Part shown: in pieces, positions 26,799 through 36,794 of the stretch
How positions within the stretch are numbered: the first letter of the stretch is position 1
Layout: every line of letters begins with the position of its first letter
Assembly: GCA_963781195.1 (NCBI GenBank)
Contig: CAWAEZ010000009.1
Coordinates: 620,001 to 684,000, forward strand
DNA: 64,000 nucleotides
Direction of reading: 5' to 3'
Source: JAJPKK01 sp963781195
GTDB taxonomy: Bacteria; Pseudomonadota; Alphaproteobacteria; Rhizobiales; Xanthobacteraceae
Notes under the pieces: model-generated
Database searches by the model: none
Told to the model about the DNA's origin: nothing
The model's input: the letters and a program-made list of their open reading frames with translations, nothing else
Program-made: the position numbers and the translations under genes

Positions 26799-28682
26799 AT
26801 GACCCTGCCGTCCGTCCTGTTCCAGGCGCTCAACGGGCTCGCCAGCGCGTCCGGGCTGTTCCTGGTCGCCGCCGGGCTGTCGCTGATCTTCGGCGTCACC
26901 CGGGTCATCAACATGGCCCACGGCTCGCTCTACATGGTGGGCATCTATCTCGCCTACACCATCGCGACCGCGGTCGGCGGCGGGACCGGCTACTGGGGCG
27001 GCATCGTGCTCGCCGCGCTCGGCGTCGCCGCCCTCGGCGCGGTGATCGAGATGACGCTGCTGCGGCGCATCTACCACGTCCCCGAGCTTTACCAGCTGCT
27101 GGCGACCTTCGCGCTGGTGCTCGTCATCAACGACGCGACGCTGTGGCTGTGGGGCCCGGAAGACCTTCTGGGCCCGCGCGCGCCCGGCCTGCGCGGCGCC
27201 GTCGACCTGCTGGGTCGCCGCTTCCCGAGCTACGACCTGATGCTGATCGCAATCGGGCCGGCCATTCTCGTCATCCTGCATGGCGTGCTGTCGCGCACGC
27301 GGTTTGGCCGGCTGGTGCGCGCCGCGACCCAGGATCGCGCCATGGTGGGCGCGCTCGGGGTCAACCAGGCGCTGCTGTTCACCGCCGTGTTCACCACCGG
27401 CTCGTTCCTCGCCGGGCTCGGCGGCGCGCTGCAGCTGGCGCGCGAGCCGGCCAACCTCGCGATGGACCTCACGGTGCTCGGCGATGCCTTCGTCATCGTC
27501 GTGGTGGGCGGCATGGGCTCGATCCCCGGCGCCTATCTCGCCGCCGTGCTGATCGCCGAGATCAAGGCGTTGTGCATCAGCCTCGGCACGCTTCACCTCG
27601 GCGGCTTCGACATCAACTTCACCAAGCTGACGCTGGTGGCCGAATTCGTCGTCATGGCGCTCGTGCTGATCGTGCGGCCCCATGGGCTGCTCGGCGGGAT
27701 TCCGGTGGCGACACGCTCCGGCGGCGACGGCGATGCGCCGCTGCGGCCGGCGTCGCCGCTGGCGAAAGCCGGCGCCGCCGTCCTCCTCGTCGCGGTGGCG
27801 AGCGTCGCCCTGCTCGCCAAGGCTTCGCCCTATACGCTGGTGCTCGGGACCGACGTGCTCATCGCCGTCATCTTCGCCACCAGCCTGTATTTCATCATGG
27901 GTCCGGGCGGCATGCATTCGTTCGGCCATGCCGCCTATTTCGGGCTCGGCACCTATGGCGCCGCGCTGCTGGTGAAATTCCTGCAGGCGCCGATGCCGCT
28001 CGCGCTGTTGGCGGCGCCGGCCGCAGCGCTCGCCGGCGCCCTGCTGTTCGGCTGGTTCGCGGTGCGGCTGTCCGGCATCTATCTCGCGATGCTCACGCTC
28101 GCCTTCGCCCAGATCGTGTGGTCGGTGGTGTTCCAGTGGCAGGAGGTGACCGGCGGCTCCAACGGCGTGGTCGGCATCTGGCCGACCCCGCCGTTCGACG
28201 CGGCATGGGCGTATTACCTTCTGTGCGTCGCGCTCACGGCCCTTGTCGTCATGGCGCTGCGGACCGCGCTGTTCGCGCCGTTCGGCTATGCCATGCGCGC
28301 AGGACGCGACTCGCCGCTGCGCGCCGAGGCGGTCGGCATCGACGTCAAGCGGGTGCACTGGCTCGCCTTCGCGCTTGCGGGCGGCATGGCGGGGATCGCC
28401 GGCGGCCTGTTCGCGTTCGCCAAGGGGTCGATCTCGCCGGAGACCATCAATGTCGGGCGCTCCATCGACGCCATCGTGATGGTGCTGCTCGGCGGCATCG
28501 AGCAACTGGCGGGCCCGATCGTCGGCGCCGGCCTGTTCACCGTGCTGCAGGACACGGTGATGCGCCAGACCGACTATTGGCGCGCACTGCTCGGCATCAT
28601 CATCCTGGTCATCGTCCTGGTATTTCCCGGCGGCATCCTCGGCGCCCTGTCGGCGCGCCTCGCGCACCGGCGGTCACCGTGA
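26799..28682 (+). CDS. Fused branched-chain-type ABC transporter permease (LivH-LivM)
   Basis: A 627-residue membrane protein made of both permeases of a LivHM system. Residues about 1-300 are LivH-like (SLIFGVTRVINMAHGSLYMVGIY, GALGVNQALLFTAVF, VVVGGMGSIPGAYLAAVLIAEIKA). A short polar linker (RSGGDGDAPLRPASP) leads to a LivM-like half (LYFIMGPGGMHSFGHAAYFGLGTYGAALL, the cytoplasmic ATPase-contact region with AEAVGIDVKRVHWLAFALAGGMAGIAGG, and VMVLLGGIEQLAGPIVGAGLF). Most systems encode these separately. The stop overlaps the livG start (GTGA). The substrate could be an aromatic acid, as for several such systems near catabolic genes, but this is inference. Confidence 0.93.
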   Translation: MTLPSVLFQALNGLASASGLFLVAAGLSLIFGVTRVINMAHGSLYMVGIYLAYTIATAVGGGTGYWGGIVLAALGVAALGAVIEMTLLRRIYHVPELYQLLATFALVLVINDATLWLWGPEDLLGPRAPGLRGAVDLLGRRFPSYDLMLIAIGPAILVILHGVLSRTRFGRLVRAATQDRAMVGALGVNQALLFTAVFTTGSFLAGLGGALQLAREPANLAMDLTVLGDAFVIVVVGGMGSIPGAYLAAVLIAEIKALCISLGTLHLGGFDINFTKLTLVAEFVVMALVLIVRPHGLLGGIPVATRSGGDGDAPLRPASPLAKAGAAVLLVAVASVALLAKASPYTLVLGTDVLIAVIFATSLYFIMGPGGMHSFGHAAYFGLGTYGAALLVKFLQAPMPLALLAAPAAALAGALLFGWFAVRLSGIYLAMLTLAFAQIVWSVVFQWQEVTGGSNGVVGIWPTPPFDAAWAYYLLCVALTALVVMALRTALFAPFGYAMRAGRDSPLRAEAVGIDVKRVHWLAFALAGGMAGIAGGLFAFAKGSISPETINVGRSIDAIVMVLLGGIEQLAGPIVGAGLFTVLQDTVMRQTDYWRALLGIIILVIVLVFPGGILGALSARLAHRRSP

Positions 28683-29443
28683 CCGTGCTCTCGGTGCGCG
28701 GCATCGAGAAGTCGTTCGGCGGCGTCCGCGCCGTCGACGGCGTCAGCTTCGATATCGCGGCCGGCCAGTTCCTGGCACTGATCGGGCCCAACGGCGCCGG
28801 CAAGTCGACCTGCTTCAACATCATCAACGGCCAGCTCCGCCCCGACCGCGGCGACGTGCTGTTCGAAGGCGGAAGCATCGCGGGCAAGCCGCCCCGCGCC
28901 ATCTGGCGGCTCGGCGTCGGCCGCACCTTCCAGGTGGCGGCGACGTTCGGCTCGATGACCGCGATCGAGAACGTGCAGCTCGCGCTCGCGAGCCATCACC
29001 GCGAGCTGTACCGCCTGTTCGGCCCGCTCGCCGCCCGCCACCGCGTGCGGGCCCGAGCGCTTCTCGCCGAGGTCGGCATGGCCGATGCAGCGGAGCGCGC
29101 CTGCCGCGAGCTCGCCTATGGCGACGTCAAACGCGTCGAGCTCGCGGTCGCGCTCGCCAACGACCCGCGGCTTCTGCTGATGGACGAGCCGACCGCCGGC
29201 ATGGCGCCGCGCGAGCGCCTCGACATGATCGCGCTGGTCAAGCGGCTGGTCACCGAGCGCGGCATTTCCGTGCTGTTCACCGAGCATTCCATGGACGTGG
29301 TGTTCGCCTATGCGGACCGCATCATCGTGCTCGCCCGCGGCCGTCTGATCGCCGACGGCGCGGCAGCCGAGATCCGCGACAATGCCGAGGTGCGCGAGGT
29401 CTATCTCGGCACCGGCAAGACCTTCGCAAAGGCGAGGCCATGA
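28679..29443 (+). CDS. livG: Branched-chain-type ABC transporter ATP-binding protein (LivG)
   Basis: A 254-residue ATPase. Walker A is GPNGAGKST (about residue 38). The signature is ELAYGDVKRVELAVAL, a variant of LSGGQ usual in LivG proteins. Walker B is LLLMDEPTAGMAP and the switch His is in VLFTEHSMDVVF. The start is the GTG at 28679 that overlaps the permease stop; GTG 28685 is also possible. The end overlaps livF by four bases. Confidence 0.93.
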   Translation: MTVLSVRGIEKSFGGVRAVDGVSFDIAAGQFLALIGPNGAGKSTCFNIINGQLRPDRGDVLFEGGSIAGKPPRAIWRLGVGRTFQVAATFGSMTAIENVQLALASHHRELYRLFGPLAARHRVRARALLAEVGMADAAERACRELAYGDVKRVELAVALANDPRLLLMDEPTAGMAPRERLDMIALVKRLVTERGISVLFTEHSMDVVFAYADRIIVLARGRLIADGAAAEIRDNAEVREVYLGTGKTFAKARP

Positions 29444-30204
29444 CACCCGACACGGCCGCCATCGGGACCCCGGGCGCGGGCGACCTCATGCTGGAGGTCG
29501 AAGGCCTCAATGCCTGGTACGGCGCCGCGCGCATCCTGTTCGATCTCTCGCTCCAGGTCGGCCGTGGCGAGGTGGTGGCGCTGATGGGGCGCAACGGCGC
29601 CGGCAAATCCACTACCATGAAAGCGCTGATGGCGCTGCTGCCGCGGCGCAGCGGCACGGTGCGGTTCTGCGGCGAAGACATCTCGCGGCTCCCCCCGTTC
29701 GAGATCGCCCGCCGCGGCGTCGGCTTCGTGCCGGAGGATCGCCGCATCTTCTCCGCCCTCACGGTGGCGGAGAACCTCGATGTCGGCCGCCAGCCGCCGC
29801 GGCAGTTCGCCGACGGCCGCCCGGCGCCGGTGTGGACCGAGGAACGGCTCTACGCCCTGTTTCCCAATCTCGGCACCATGGCGGGCCGCCGCGGATCGGA
29901 GATGAGCGGCGGCGAGCAGCAGATGCTCACCGTCGCGCGCACCCTGATGGGAAATCCGTTGCTGGTGCTGCTCGACGAACCCTCGGAGGGGGTCGCGCCC
30001 ATCATCGTCGAGGAGATGGCCGACACCATCGTCGCGCTCAAGGCGCAGGGGCTGTCGGTGCTGCTTTCGGAGCAGAACATCCATTTTGCCGAGCTGGTCT
30101 CGGACCGGGTCTATGTGCTGGAAAAGGGCGAGGTGCGCTGGCACGGCCCGATGGCGGCGTTTGCGCAGGACACCGCCACCCAGCAGGCGCTGCTCGGGAT
30201 GTGA
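29440..30204 (+). CDS. livF: Branched-chain-type ABC transporter ATP-binding protein (LivF)
   Basis: A 254-residue ATPase partner of LivG. Walker A is GRNGAGKST, the signature MSGGEQQMLTVARTL, Walker B LLVLLDEPSEGVAP and the switch region VLLSEQNIHFAELV, where the usual His is replaced by Gln-Asn as in other LivF proteins. GFVPEDRRIFSALTVAENL is the family's conserved middle. It is the last transporter gene; 196 bases separate it from the decarboxylase genes on the same strand, in which I see nothing certain. Confidence 0.94.
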   Translation: MTPDTAAIGTPGAGDLMLEVEGLNAWYGAARILFDLSLQVGRGEVVALMGRNGAGKSTTMKALMALLPRRSGTVRFCGEDISRLPPFEIARRGVGFVPEDRRIFSALTVAENLDVGRQPPRQFADGRPAPVWTEERLYALFPNLGTMAGRRGSEMSGGEQQMLTVARTLMGNPLLVLLDEPSEGVAPIIVEEMADTIVALKAQGLSVLLSEQNIHFAELVSDRVYVLEKGEVRWHGPMAAFAQDTATQQALLGM

Positions 30205-30400
30205 GCCGCGGCGCATCCGCGTGGACAACGCGCACGGCGCCTTTGCCCGGCCTATTCCCGTGCCGGAACCCGGCAGCACGAACCCGCCACTCCAGCGTGG
30301 GGCGACGCGCATGGACCACCCGCGGGAGATCATGTTACTAACCCCGCCGGCCCCCGCCACGGACGCCGACAGTGTCAACGCCATCAGCGGATCGAACGTG

Positions 30401-30940
30401 ATGAACAGCGCCAATCCCGCGGCATTGCGGCCGTGGTACGAGATCGTTCAGGCCACCCTCAAGCGCAACGACGTGAAGCTCGTCACCTACGTTCCCGACA
30501 AGGTGTTCACGCCGCTGATCAAGAGCCTCCATGCCGACGGCGACTTTCTGACCTTCGCCACGTCGCGCGAGGAAGAGGCGCTCGGCATTCTTTCCGGCGC
30601 TTGGATGGGCGGGCGCCGCGGCGCGGTGCTGATGCAGACCAGCGGCTTCGGCACCATCCCCAATGTGCTCGCCTCGCTCGTCGTGCCCTACCAGATCCCC
30701 GCCATCATGTTCGTCTCCGAGCGCGGCACGCTGGGCGAGTTCAATCTCGGCCAGGCGATGGTGTGCCGAACCATGCGGCCGGTGCTGGAATCGCTTGCGG
30801 TGGAGCACCACACCATCACCCGGCACGACGAGCTCGAATTCATCGTCGACCGTTCGGTCAAGCAATCCGTCGCGACCCAAGCCGCCGTCTGCTTCATCCT
30901 GTCGCCGCTGCTCACCGGCGGCAAAGTCTTCGAGAAGTGA
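30401..30940 (+). CDS. ThDP-dependent decarboxylase, PYR-domain (alpha) subunit, first pair
   Basis: A 179-residue protein like ComD / the N-terminal half of sulfopyruvate and phosphonopyruvate decarboxylases. The cofactor-activating Glu is in TSREEEALGILSGAWMGGRR, followed by LMQTSGFGTIPNVLASLVVPYQIPAIMFVSERGTLGEFN. It lacks the pyrophosphate-binding domain, which the next gene supplies, so the active site forms between subunits. I chose ATG 30401 for the usual length; the frame is open further up, with another ATG at 30311. Substrate is probably a 2-oxo acid; identity unknown. A second such pair lies at 37714-38783. Confidence 0.85.
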   Translation: MNSANPAALRPWYEIVQATLKRNDVKLVTYVPDKVFTPLIKSLHADGDFLTFATSREEEALGILSGAWMGGRRGAVLMQTSGFGTIPNVLASLVVPYQIPAIMFVSERGTLGEFNLGQAMVCRTMRPVLESLAVEHHTITRHDELEFIVDRSVKQSVATQAAVCFILSPLLTGGKVFEK

Positions 30941-30950
30941 GAATTCGAAC

Positions 30951-31598
30951 ATGTCGAACCCGAACGTCTCGAATCCGAACGCGACCAAGCCCCGCGCCGC
31001 CGCGAGCTACGACAACGCCAAGGTGGTCAACCGCTTCGAGCTGACCAAGCGCCTGGTCGCCAAGCTGAAGAAGGACGAAGCCGTGATCGGCGGCATCGGC
31101 AATACCAATTTCGACCTGTGGGCGGCGGGGCGCCGGCCGCAGAACTTCTACATGCTCGGCAGCATGGGGCTCTCGATTCCGATCGCGCTCGGGGTCGCCA
31201 TCGCCCAGCCGCATCGCCACGTCATCGCGCTGGAAGGCGACGGTTCGCTGCTGATGCAACTGGGCTGCCTCGTCACCATCGCGGCGCTCAAGCCGGCAAA
31301 CCTCACCATGGTGATCATGGACAACGGCCTCTACCAGATCACCGGCGGCCAGCCGACGCCGGCAGCAGGCACCGCCGATTACGTCGCGCTCGCCCGCGCC
31401 GCCGGTCTCGCCAAGAGCGCCTGGGCCGCCGACGAGCAAGATTTCGAGAGCCTGGTCGACGCCGCGCTCGCCGACGGCGGCCCGACCTTCATCGCCGCCC
31501 GCATCGACGACAAGCCCGGCGTCGGCACGACCGACCGCGACCCCGTGCAGATCCGCGAGCGCTTCATGCACGGGCTCGGCGTGCGCGCGGTGCCGTAA
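30951..31598 (+). CDS. ThDP-dependent decarboxylase, PP-domain (beta) subunit, first pair
   Basis: A 215-residue protein like ComE. The thiamine diphosphate and Mg site is ALEGDGSLLMQLGCLVTIAALKPANLTMVIMDNGLY (GDG...N spacing as in the family). FYMLGSMGLSIPIALGVAIAQP is typical of the domain's front. The N-terminus has an odd Asn-rich start (SNPNVSNPNATKP). It starts 10 bases after the alpha gene and is surely co-expressed. Together the two equal one chain of a normal decarboxylase. Confidence 0.87.
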   Translation: MSNPNVSNPNATKPRAAASYDNAKVVNRFELTKRLVAKLKKDEAVIGGIGNTNFDLWAAGRRPQNFYMLGSMGLSIPIALGVAIAQPHRHVIALEGDGSLLMQLGCLVTIAALKPANLTMVIMDNGLYQITGGQPTPAAGTADYVALARAAGLAKSAWAADEQDFESLVDAALADGGPTFIAARIDDKPGVGTTDRDPVQIRERFMHGLGVRAVP

Positions 31599-31648
31599 GA
31601 GCCGCAAAGTTGCTTTTCGCGCAGTCAGGAAGGTCTTATTATTCGGTT

Positions 31649-31866
31649 ATGACGAAACGGCTGGAGCAAGCTTTCAAAGCTGCAGAGGGTCTCTTCCGCC
31701 CGAGATGCAGGACGACCTCGCCAGAATCATGCTTCAGTTCACCGGCGACGAGCAGCCGGTTGTTTGATTGACTCCCGAGGAGGACGCTGCGTTGGCCCGA
31801 TCCGAAGCCGCCGCAGCACGGGGCGATTTCGCGACGGACGCAGAGATGCGGGCGGTCTGCTTCTGA
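31649..31866 (+). pseudogene. Remnant of a small antitoxin-like gene
   Basis: ATG 31649 begins MTKRLEQAFKAAEG. A two-base shift (CTCT) then leads to LPPEMQDDLARIMLQFTGDEQPVV, an in-frame TGA, and LTPEEDAALARSEAAAARGDFATDAEMRAV before a final TGA at 31866. Read through, this is one small acidic protein of about 70 residues resembling orphan antitoxin-like proteins common in Bradyrhizobium relatives (from memory, not searched). The shift plus stop plus shortened end mark it as dead. No toxin gene is nearby. Confidence 0.55.
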
Positions 31867-31875
31867 GAAATCCTC

Positions 31876-31973
31876 AGCCGCAGCCTGGGTTGAGCCTCAG
31901 CGTAACCCGGGGGCAGCCTTGCCACTCCCGACGAGTCTGTCCCGGATTTCGCTGCCGCTCAATCCGGGCTACT
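31876..31973. repeat. Dispersed palindromic repeat, copy 1
   Basis: Complementary ends: AGCCGCAGCCTGGGTTGAGC at the left and GCTCAATCCGGGCTACT at the right, with a shared middle GGGGGCAGCCTTGCCA. The arms GTTGAGC...CAGCG and CGCTGCCGCTCAA let the element fold on itself. It occurs again at 32012. Elements of this type are frequent between genes in Rhizobiales. Confidence 0.7.
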
Positions 31974-32011
31974 CCGCCCGGTGTGCCGATAGTGGGCCGG
32001 AAAGCGACGTG

Positions 32012-32125
32012 AGCCGTAGCCCGGGTTGAGCGGCAGCGAAACCCGGGGGCAGCCTTGCCATTCCACGAAGGCCGTCCCGGATTTCGCTGGCGCTCAATCC
32101 GGGCTACTCCGCTCAATCCGGGCTG
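32012..32125. repeat. Dispersed palindromic repeat, copy 2 with partial third arm
   Basis: Same structure as the copy at 31876: AGCCGTAGCCCGGGTTGAGC at the left, GGGGGCAGCCTTGCCATTCC in the middle and GCGCTCAATCCGGGCTAC at the right, followed by a second partial arm GCTCAATCCGGGCTG (32111-32125). Together with copy 1 and the dead gene at 31649 it fills the 546 bases between the decarboxylase pair and boxB; no intact gene lies there. Confidence 0.7.
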
Positions 32126-32144
32126 CCTGTGCCCGGCCGCGAAC

Positions 32145-33590
32145 CTACGCCGCCACCATCACGTATTCGAATTCGCCCGGCTTGTTGTCGATGCCGACCT
32201 TGGGCGGCGCGATCCAGCCGGCGAAGTGGCCGGGCTCCTGCACCGGTTTCATCAGCCCGCTGATGAAGTCGCCGTCCTCGCGCGACGGCAGCCATGTGTC
32301 GCGGTGGCGGTCGAAGGTGGCGGCATCGATGATCTCGCCGCGCGGGGTCGTGTGCAGGTCGCGGAACGCGCCGATGGTGCGATGGAACGCGACGTGCGGC
32401 AGCTCGAGCGTGAAATCGAGACCGTTGCGCGCGATGATCTTGTTCCAGCGCTCGATGCCCTTGGCGCAGTCGGTGGAGTAATCGTCGCGCAGCCGCATGT
32501 TGAGCGCGGTCAGCGCCGGCTCCTCGATCCGCCGGATCTCGCCGTCGCGAAGCTCGAGGACCGGATAGGTTGCCGTTTCGAGCCGGTGATCGTCCTCGAT
32601 CCTCGCCTCGCGGTGCCGTCCCTTGAGGCCCGCATTGAAGCAGTTCGCCGCATTGGTTGAAATCTCGGCGCCGAACAGGTCGAGCGAGAGCGTGTAGTGC
32701 AGGTTGAGCTTCTTCTGCAGCGTGGGCAGGTCGATGACGCCGAGCTTGCGCACCGCCCCGATGTCCGCGGCATCCTCGATGCCGGCGTCCCGCATCGCCT
32801 CGCAGGTGCGTTGGATGGTGCGGCCGACCCCGGTCTCGCCCACGAACATGTGGTGGGCCTCCTCGGTGAGCATGAACCGGCAGGTGCGCGAGAGCGGATC
32901 GAAGCCCGATTGCGCGAGGCTTTCGAGCTGCATCTTGCCGTCGCGGTCGGTGAAGAAGGTGAACATGAAGAACGACAGCCAGTCCGGCGTCTCTTCGTTG
33001 AACGCGCCCAGCATGCGCGGCGCATCGGCCGAGCCGGAGCGGCGGCGCAGCAGGTCGTCCGCCTCCTCGCGCCCGTCGCGGCCGAAATATTTGTGCAGCA
33101 GGTAGACCATCGCCCACAGATGGCGGCCTTCCTCGACATTGACCTGGAACAGGTTGCGCATGTCGTAGAGCGAGGGCGCGGTCTTGCCGAGATGGCGCTG
33201 CTGCTCCACCGAGGCGGGCTCGGTGTCGGCCTGGATCACGATGAGCCGGCGCAGCATGGCGCGGTATTCGCCCGGCACGTCCTGCCAGGCCGGTTCGCCG
33301 AGATGGCGGCCGAACGAAATCTTGCGATCCTCCTCCTGGGCGGCCAGCAGGATGCCCCAGCGGTATTCCGGCATCCGCACGTAGTCGAACTTCGCCCATC
33401 CCGTCGGGTCGACCGAGACCGCGGTGCGCAGATAGACCATCGCCTCCTGGAAGCCCTCGGGCCCCATGTTGCGCCACCAGTTGAGATAGCCGGGGTGCCA
33501 GCCCTCCAGCGCGCGCAGGATGCGCCGATCCTCGGTCAAGCCGACATTGTTCGGAATCTTGGTGGAGTAGTCGACCTCGACGAGGTTCAT
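32145..33590 (-). CDS. boxB: Benzoyl-CoA 2,3-epoxidase, oxygenase subunit BoxB
   Basis: A 481-residue class I diiron oxygenase that epoxidises benzoyl-CoA in the aerobic CoA-linked benzoate pathway. The diiron ligands are visible: Glu124 in ADTEPAS, E-x-x-H at Glu154/His157 (EEGRHLW), Asp215 (TFFTDRDG), and E-x-x-H at Glu244/His247 (TEEAHHMF). NLFQVNVEEGRHLWAMVYLL is characteristic. Length fits BoxB. It needs BoxA, an NADPH reductase, which is not in this window. ATG 33590 gives the usual MNLVEVDYSTKIPNNV start. It lies 104 bases downstream of boxC on the same strand. Confidence 0.95.
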   Translation of the reverse strand: MNLVEVDYSTKIPNNVGLTEDRRILRALEGWHPGYLNWWRNMGPEGFQEAMVYLRTAVSVDPTGWAKFDYVRMPEYRWGILLAAQEEDRKISFGRHLGEPAWQDVPGEYRAMLRRLIVIQADTEPASVEQQRHLGKTAPSLYDMRNLFQVNVEEGRHLWAMVYLLHKYFGRDGREEADDLLRRRSGSADAPRMLGAFNEETPDWLSFFMFTFFTDRDGKMQLESLAQSGFDPLSRTCRFMLTEEAHHMFVGETGVGRTIQRTCEAMRDAGIEDAADIGAVRKLGVIDLPTLQKKLNLHYTLSLDLFGAEISTNAANCFNAGLKGRHREARIEDDHRLETATYPVLELRDGEIRRIEEPALTALNMRLRDDYSTDCAKGIERWNKIIARNGLDFTLELPHVAFHRTIGAFRDLHTTPRGEIIDAATFDRHRDTWLPSREDGDFISGLMKPVQEPGHFAGWIAPPKVGIDNKPGEFEYVMVAA

Positions 33591-33694
33591 GCCGGTTTCC
33601 TCCAGGGCCCTTGAAGGGCTCAATTCGCAATTCTTATTTTCAAGTCTTCTGTTTTATATATGCGCTCTATCCTATTGCGCATCTACGGAACGGG

Positions 33695-35398
<1,704 letters not shown>

Positions 35399-35425
35399 GC
35401 GGGTGTCCCGTACGATGATGGTCGT

Positions 35426-35443
35426 GGCCGGGCTTGTCCCGCC
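35426..35443. repeat. Solitary REP-like palindrome
   Basis: GGCCGGGCTTGTCCCGCC is a single copy of the stem found repeatedly at 52.8-53.6 kb. It sits in the 204-base gap between boxC and the metallo-hydrolase gene. Confidence 0.6.
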
Positions 35444-35602
35444 AGACTGACCCGTGACTTCTTTAAAAAGTTACGCCGGAAGTATGGAGGCCCTTGGCCG
35501 CGCACTGGGCGCCGCCCGAAGGCTTTACGTGGCGGTCCGACGCTTTTGAGGTATGAAGTCGCATAAATCGTGTTCTCAAAAGCATTTGTCAGGGAGCGAA
35601 AA

Positions 35603-36565
35603 ATGAAACCGGCATGGTTGCTCGTAAGCTTTTGTTGCTTGGTGTTCGTTGCGACAGTGTCGGCAGAGAGCAAAGCCGAGAGTGATTTCAAAGTGACGCT
35701 CCTTGGCACCGCCTCTCCCCAAGCACGCACCGACCGGTTTGGACCCAGCACCTTGGTCGAGGTCGGCGGACAGGTCTTGTTGTTCGATGCCGGCCGCGGC
35801 GTTCCTATTCGCTTGGGCCAAATCAAAATGCCGATCGGCAAAATCGACGTGCTGTTCCTGACGCATTTCCACTCCGATCACGTCTCCGGCATCCCGGATA
35901 TCTGGCTGAGCGGCTGGCTCGGCTCGCCTATGGGGCGGCGAAAGACTCCTTTCCACGTCGTCGGCCCCAACGGCGCCAAAAATTTGATGACCAATCTGGA
36001 AAAGGCCTATGCGCTCGATATCAGCATTCGCGAGGCGGATGAAAAACTCCCGCCGCAGGGTGTCGCGATCAACGTCGAAGAATTTGCCAAGGACGGCGTG
36101 GTTTTCGAAAAGGACGGTGTGAAGGTAATCGCGTTCGAAGTCGATCATGGCGACGTCATCAAGCCGGCCTACGGCTACCGCATTGACTACAAGGGCCGCT
36201 CGGCCGTGATATCCGGCGACACGCGCTACAACGCGAATGTAATCAAATATGGGACCGGCGTCGATCTCTTGATCCATGAAGTCGCCATCGCGCGGCCGGA
36301 ACTGATGAGCAATTTTTTCGCGCAGGCGACCATTGCGCATCACACCAGTCCGCACGATTGCGGACGCTTATTCTCGCAAGCGAAGCCGAAGCTCGCCGCC
36401 TATACGCATCTGGTTTTTCTGAGCAACGAAGCAGTGCCGGAAGCGACGCTCGACGATCTCGTTAAACAAACGCGCGAGACTTATGACGGGCCGCTCGAAG
36501 TCGGCGAAGACCTGACCTCGTTTGAGATCGGCGACACCGTTACGGTCAGCCGCCGGAAGCAGTAG
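35603..36565 (+). CDS. Exported MBL-fold metallo-hydrolase (RNase Z-like branch)
   Basis: A 320-residue protein with a Sec signal peptide (KPAWLLVSFCCLVFVATVSAES). The metallo-beta-lactamase zinc motif is LTHFHSDHVSGIPD (H-x-H-x-D-H, about residues 91-96). Further ligands lie in ISGDTRYNANV (Asp) and VDHGDV; TIAHHTSPHDCGRL and the final THLV fit the RNase Z/arylsulfatase-like branch. ATG 35603 follows AGGGAG. Base composition is clearly lower in GC than the box genes, which suggests separate origin. Substrate unknown. The 229 bases after it show no gene. Confidence 0.88.
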   Translation: MKPAWLLVSFCCLVFVATVSAESKAESDFKVTLLGTASPQARTDRFGPSTLVEVGGQVLLFDAGRGVPIRLGQIKMPIGKIDVLFLTHFHSDHVSGIPDIWLSGWLGSPMGRRKTPFHVVGPNGAKNLMTNLEKAYALDISIREADEKLPPQGVAINVEEFAKDGVVFEKDGVKVIAFEVDHGDVIKPAYGYRIDYKGRSAVISGDTRYNANVIKYGTGVDLLIHEVAIARPELMSNFFAQATIAHHTSPHDCGRLFSQAKPKLAAYTHLVFLSNEAVPEATLDDLVKQTRETYDGPLEVGEDLTSFEIGDTVTVSRRKQ

Positions 36566-36794
36566 GGCAGCGAGTCCTGCGTGGTGTACCAACTGTCAGA
36601 TGTCGTTCACCCGCTCCCGCCTTGGCGCCGAATGGACTAATCATTCCGATGCAATCGCTGGGCGTGTCCCCCGCCACCTCGATCCGGGGCACGTCTGTGC
36701 CTTCCTAAGCGGGGTCGCAGGTCGATACAACGAGCCCGGCGATGACACCTGTGAGTGCGTCACCGGCTGATAATGCCCGAGCCGGCAGCCGTCA

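Noticed and set aside
31118..31771. 217-residue open frame overlapping the first ThDP beta gene
   Set aside because: Arg-rich shadow frame of the certain gene; only its last part coincides with the dead antitoxin-like gene.
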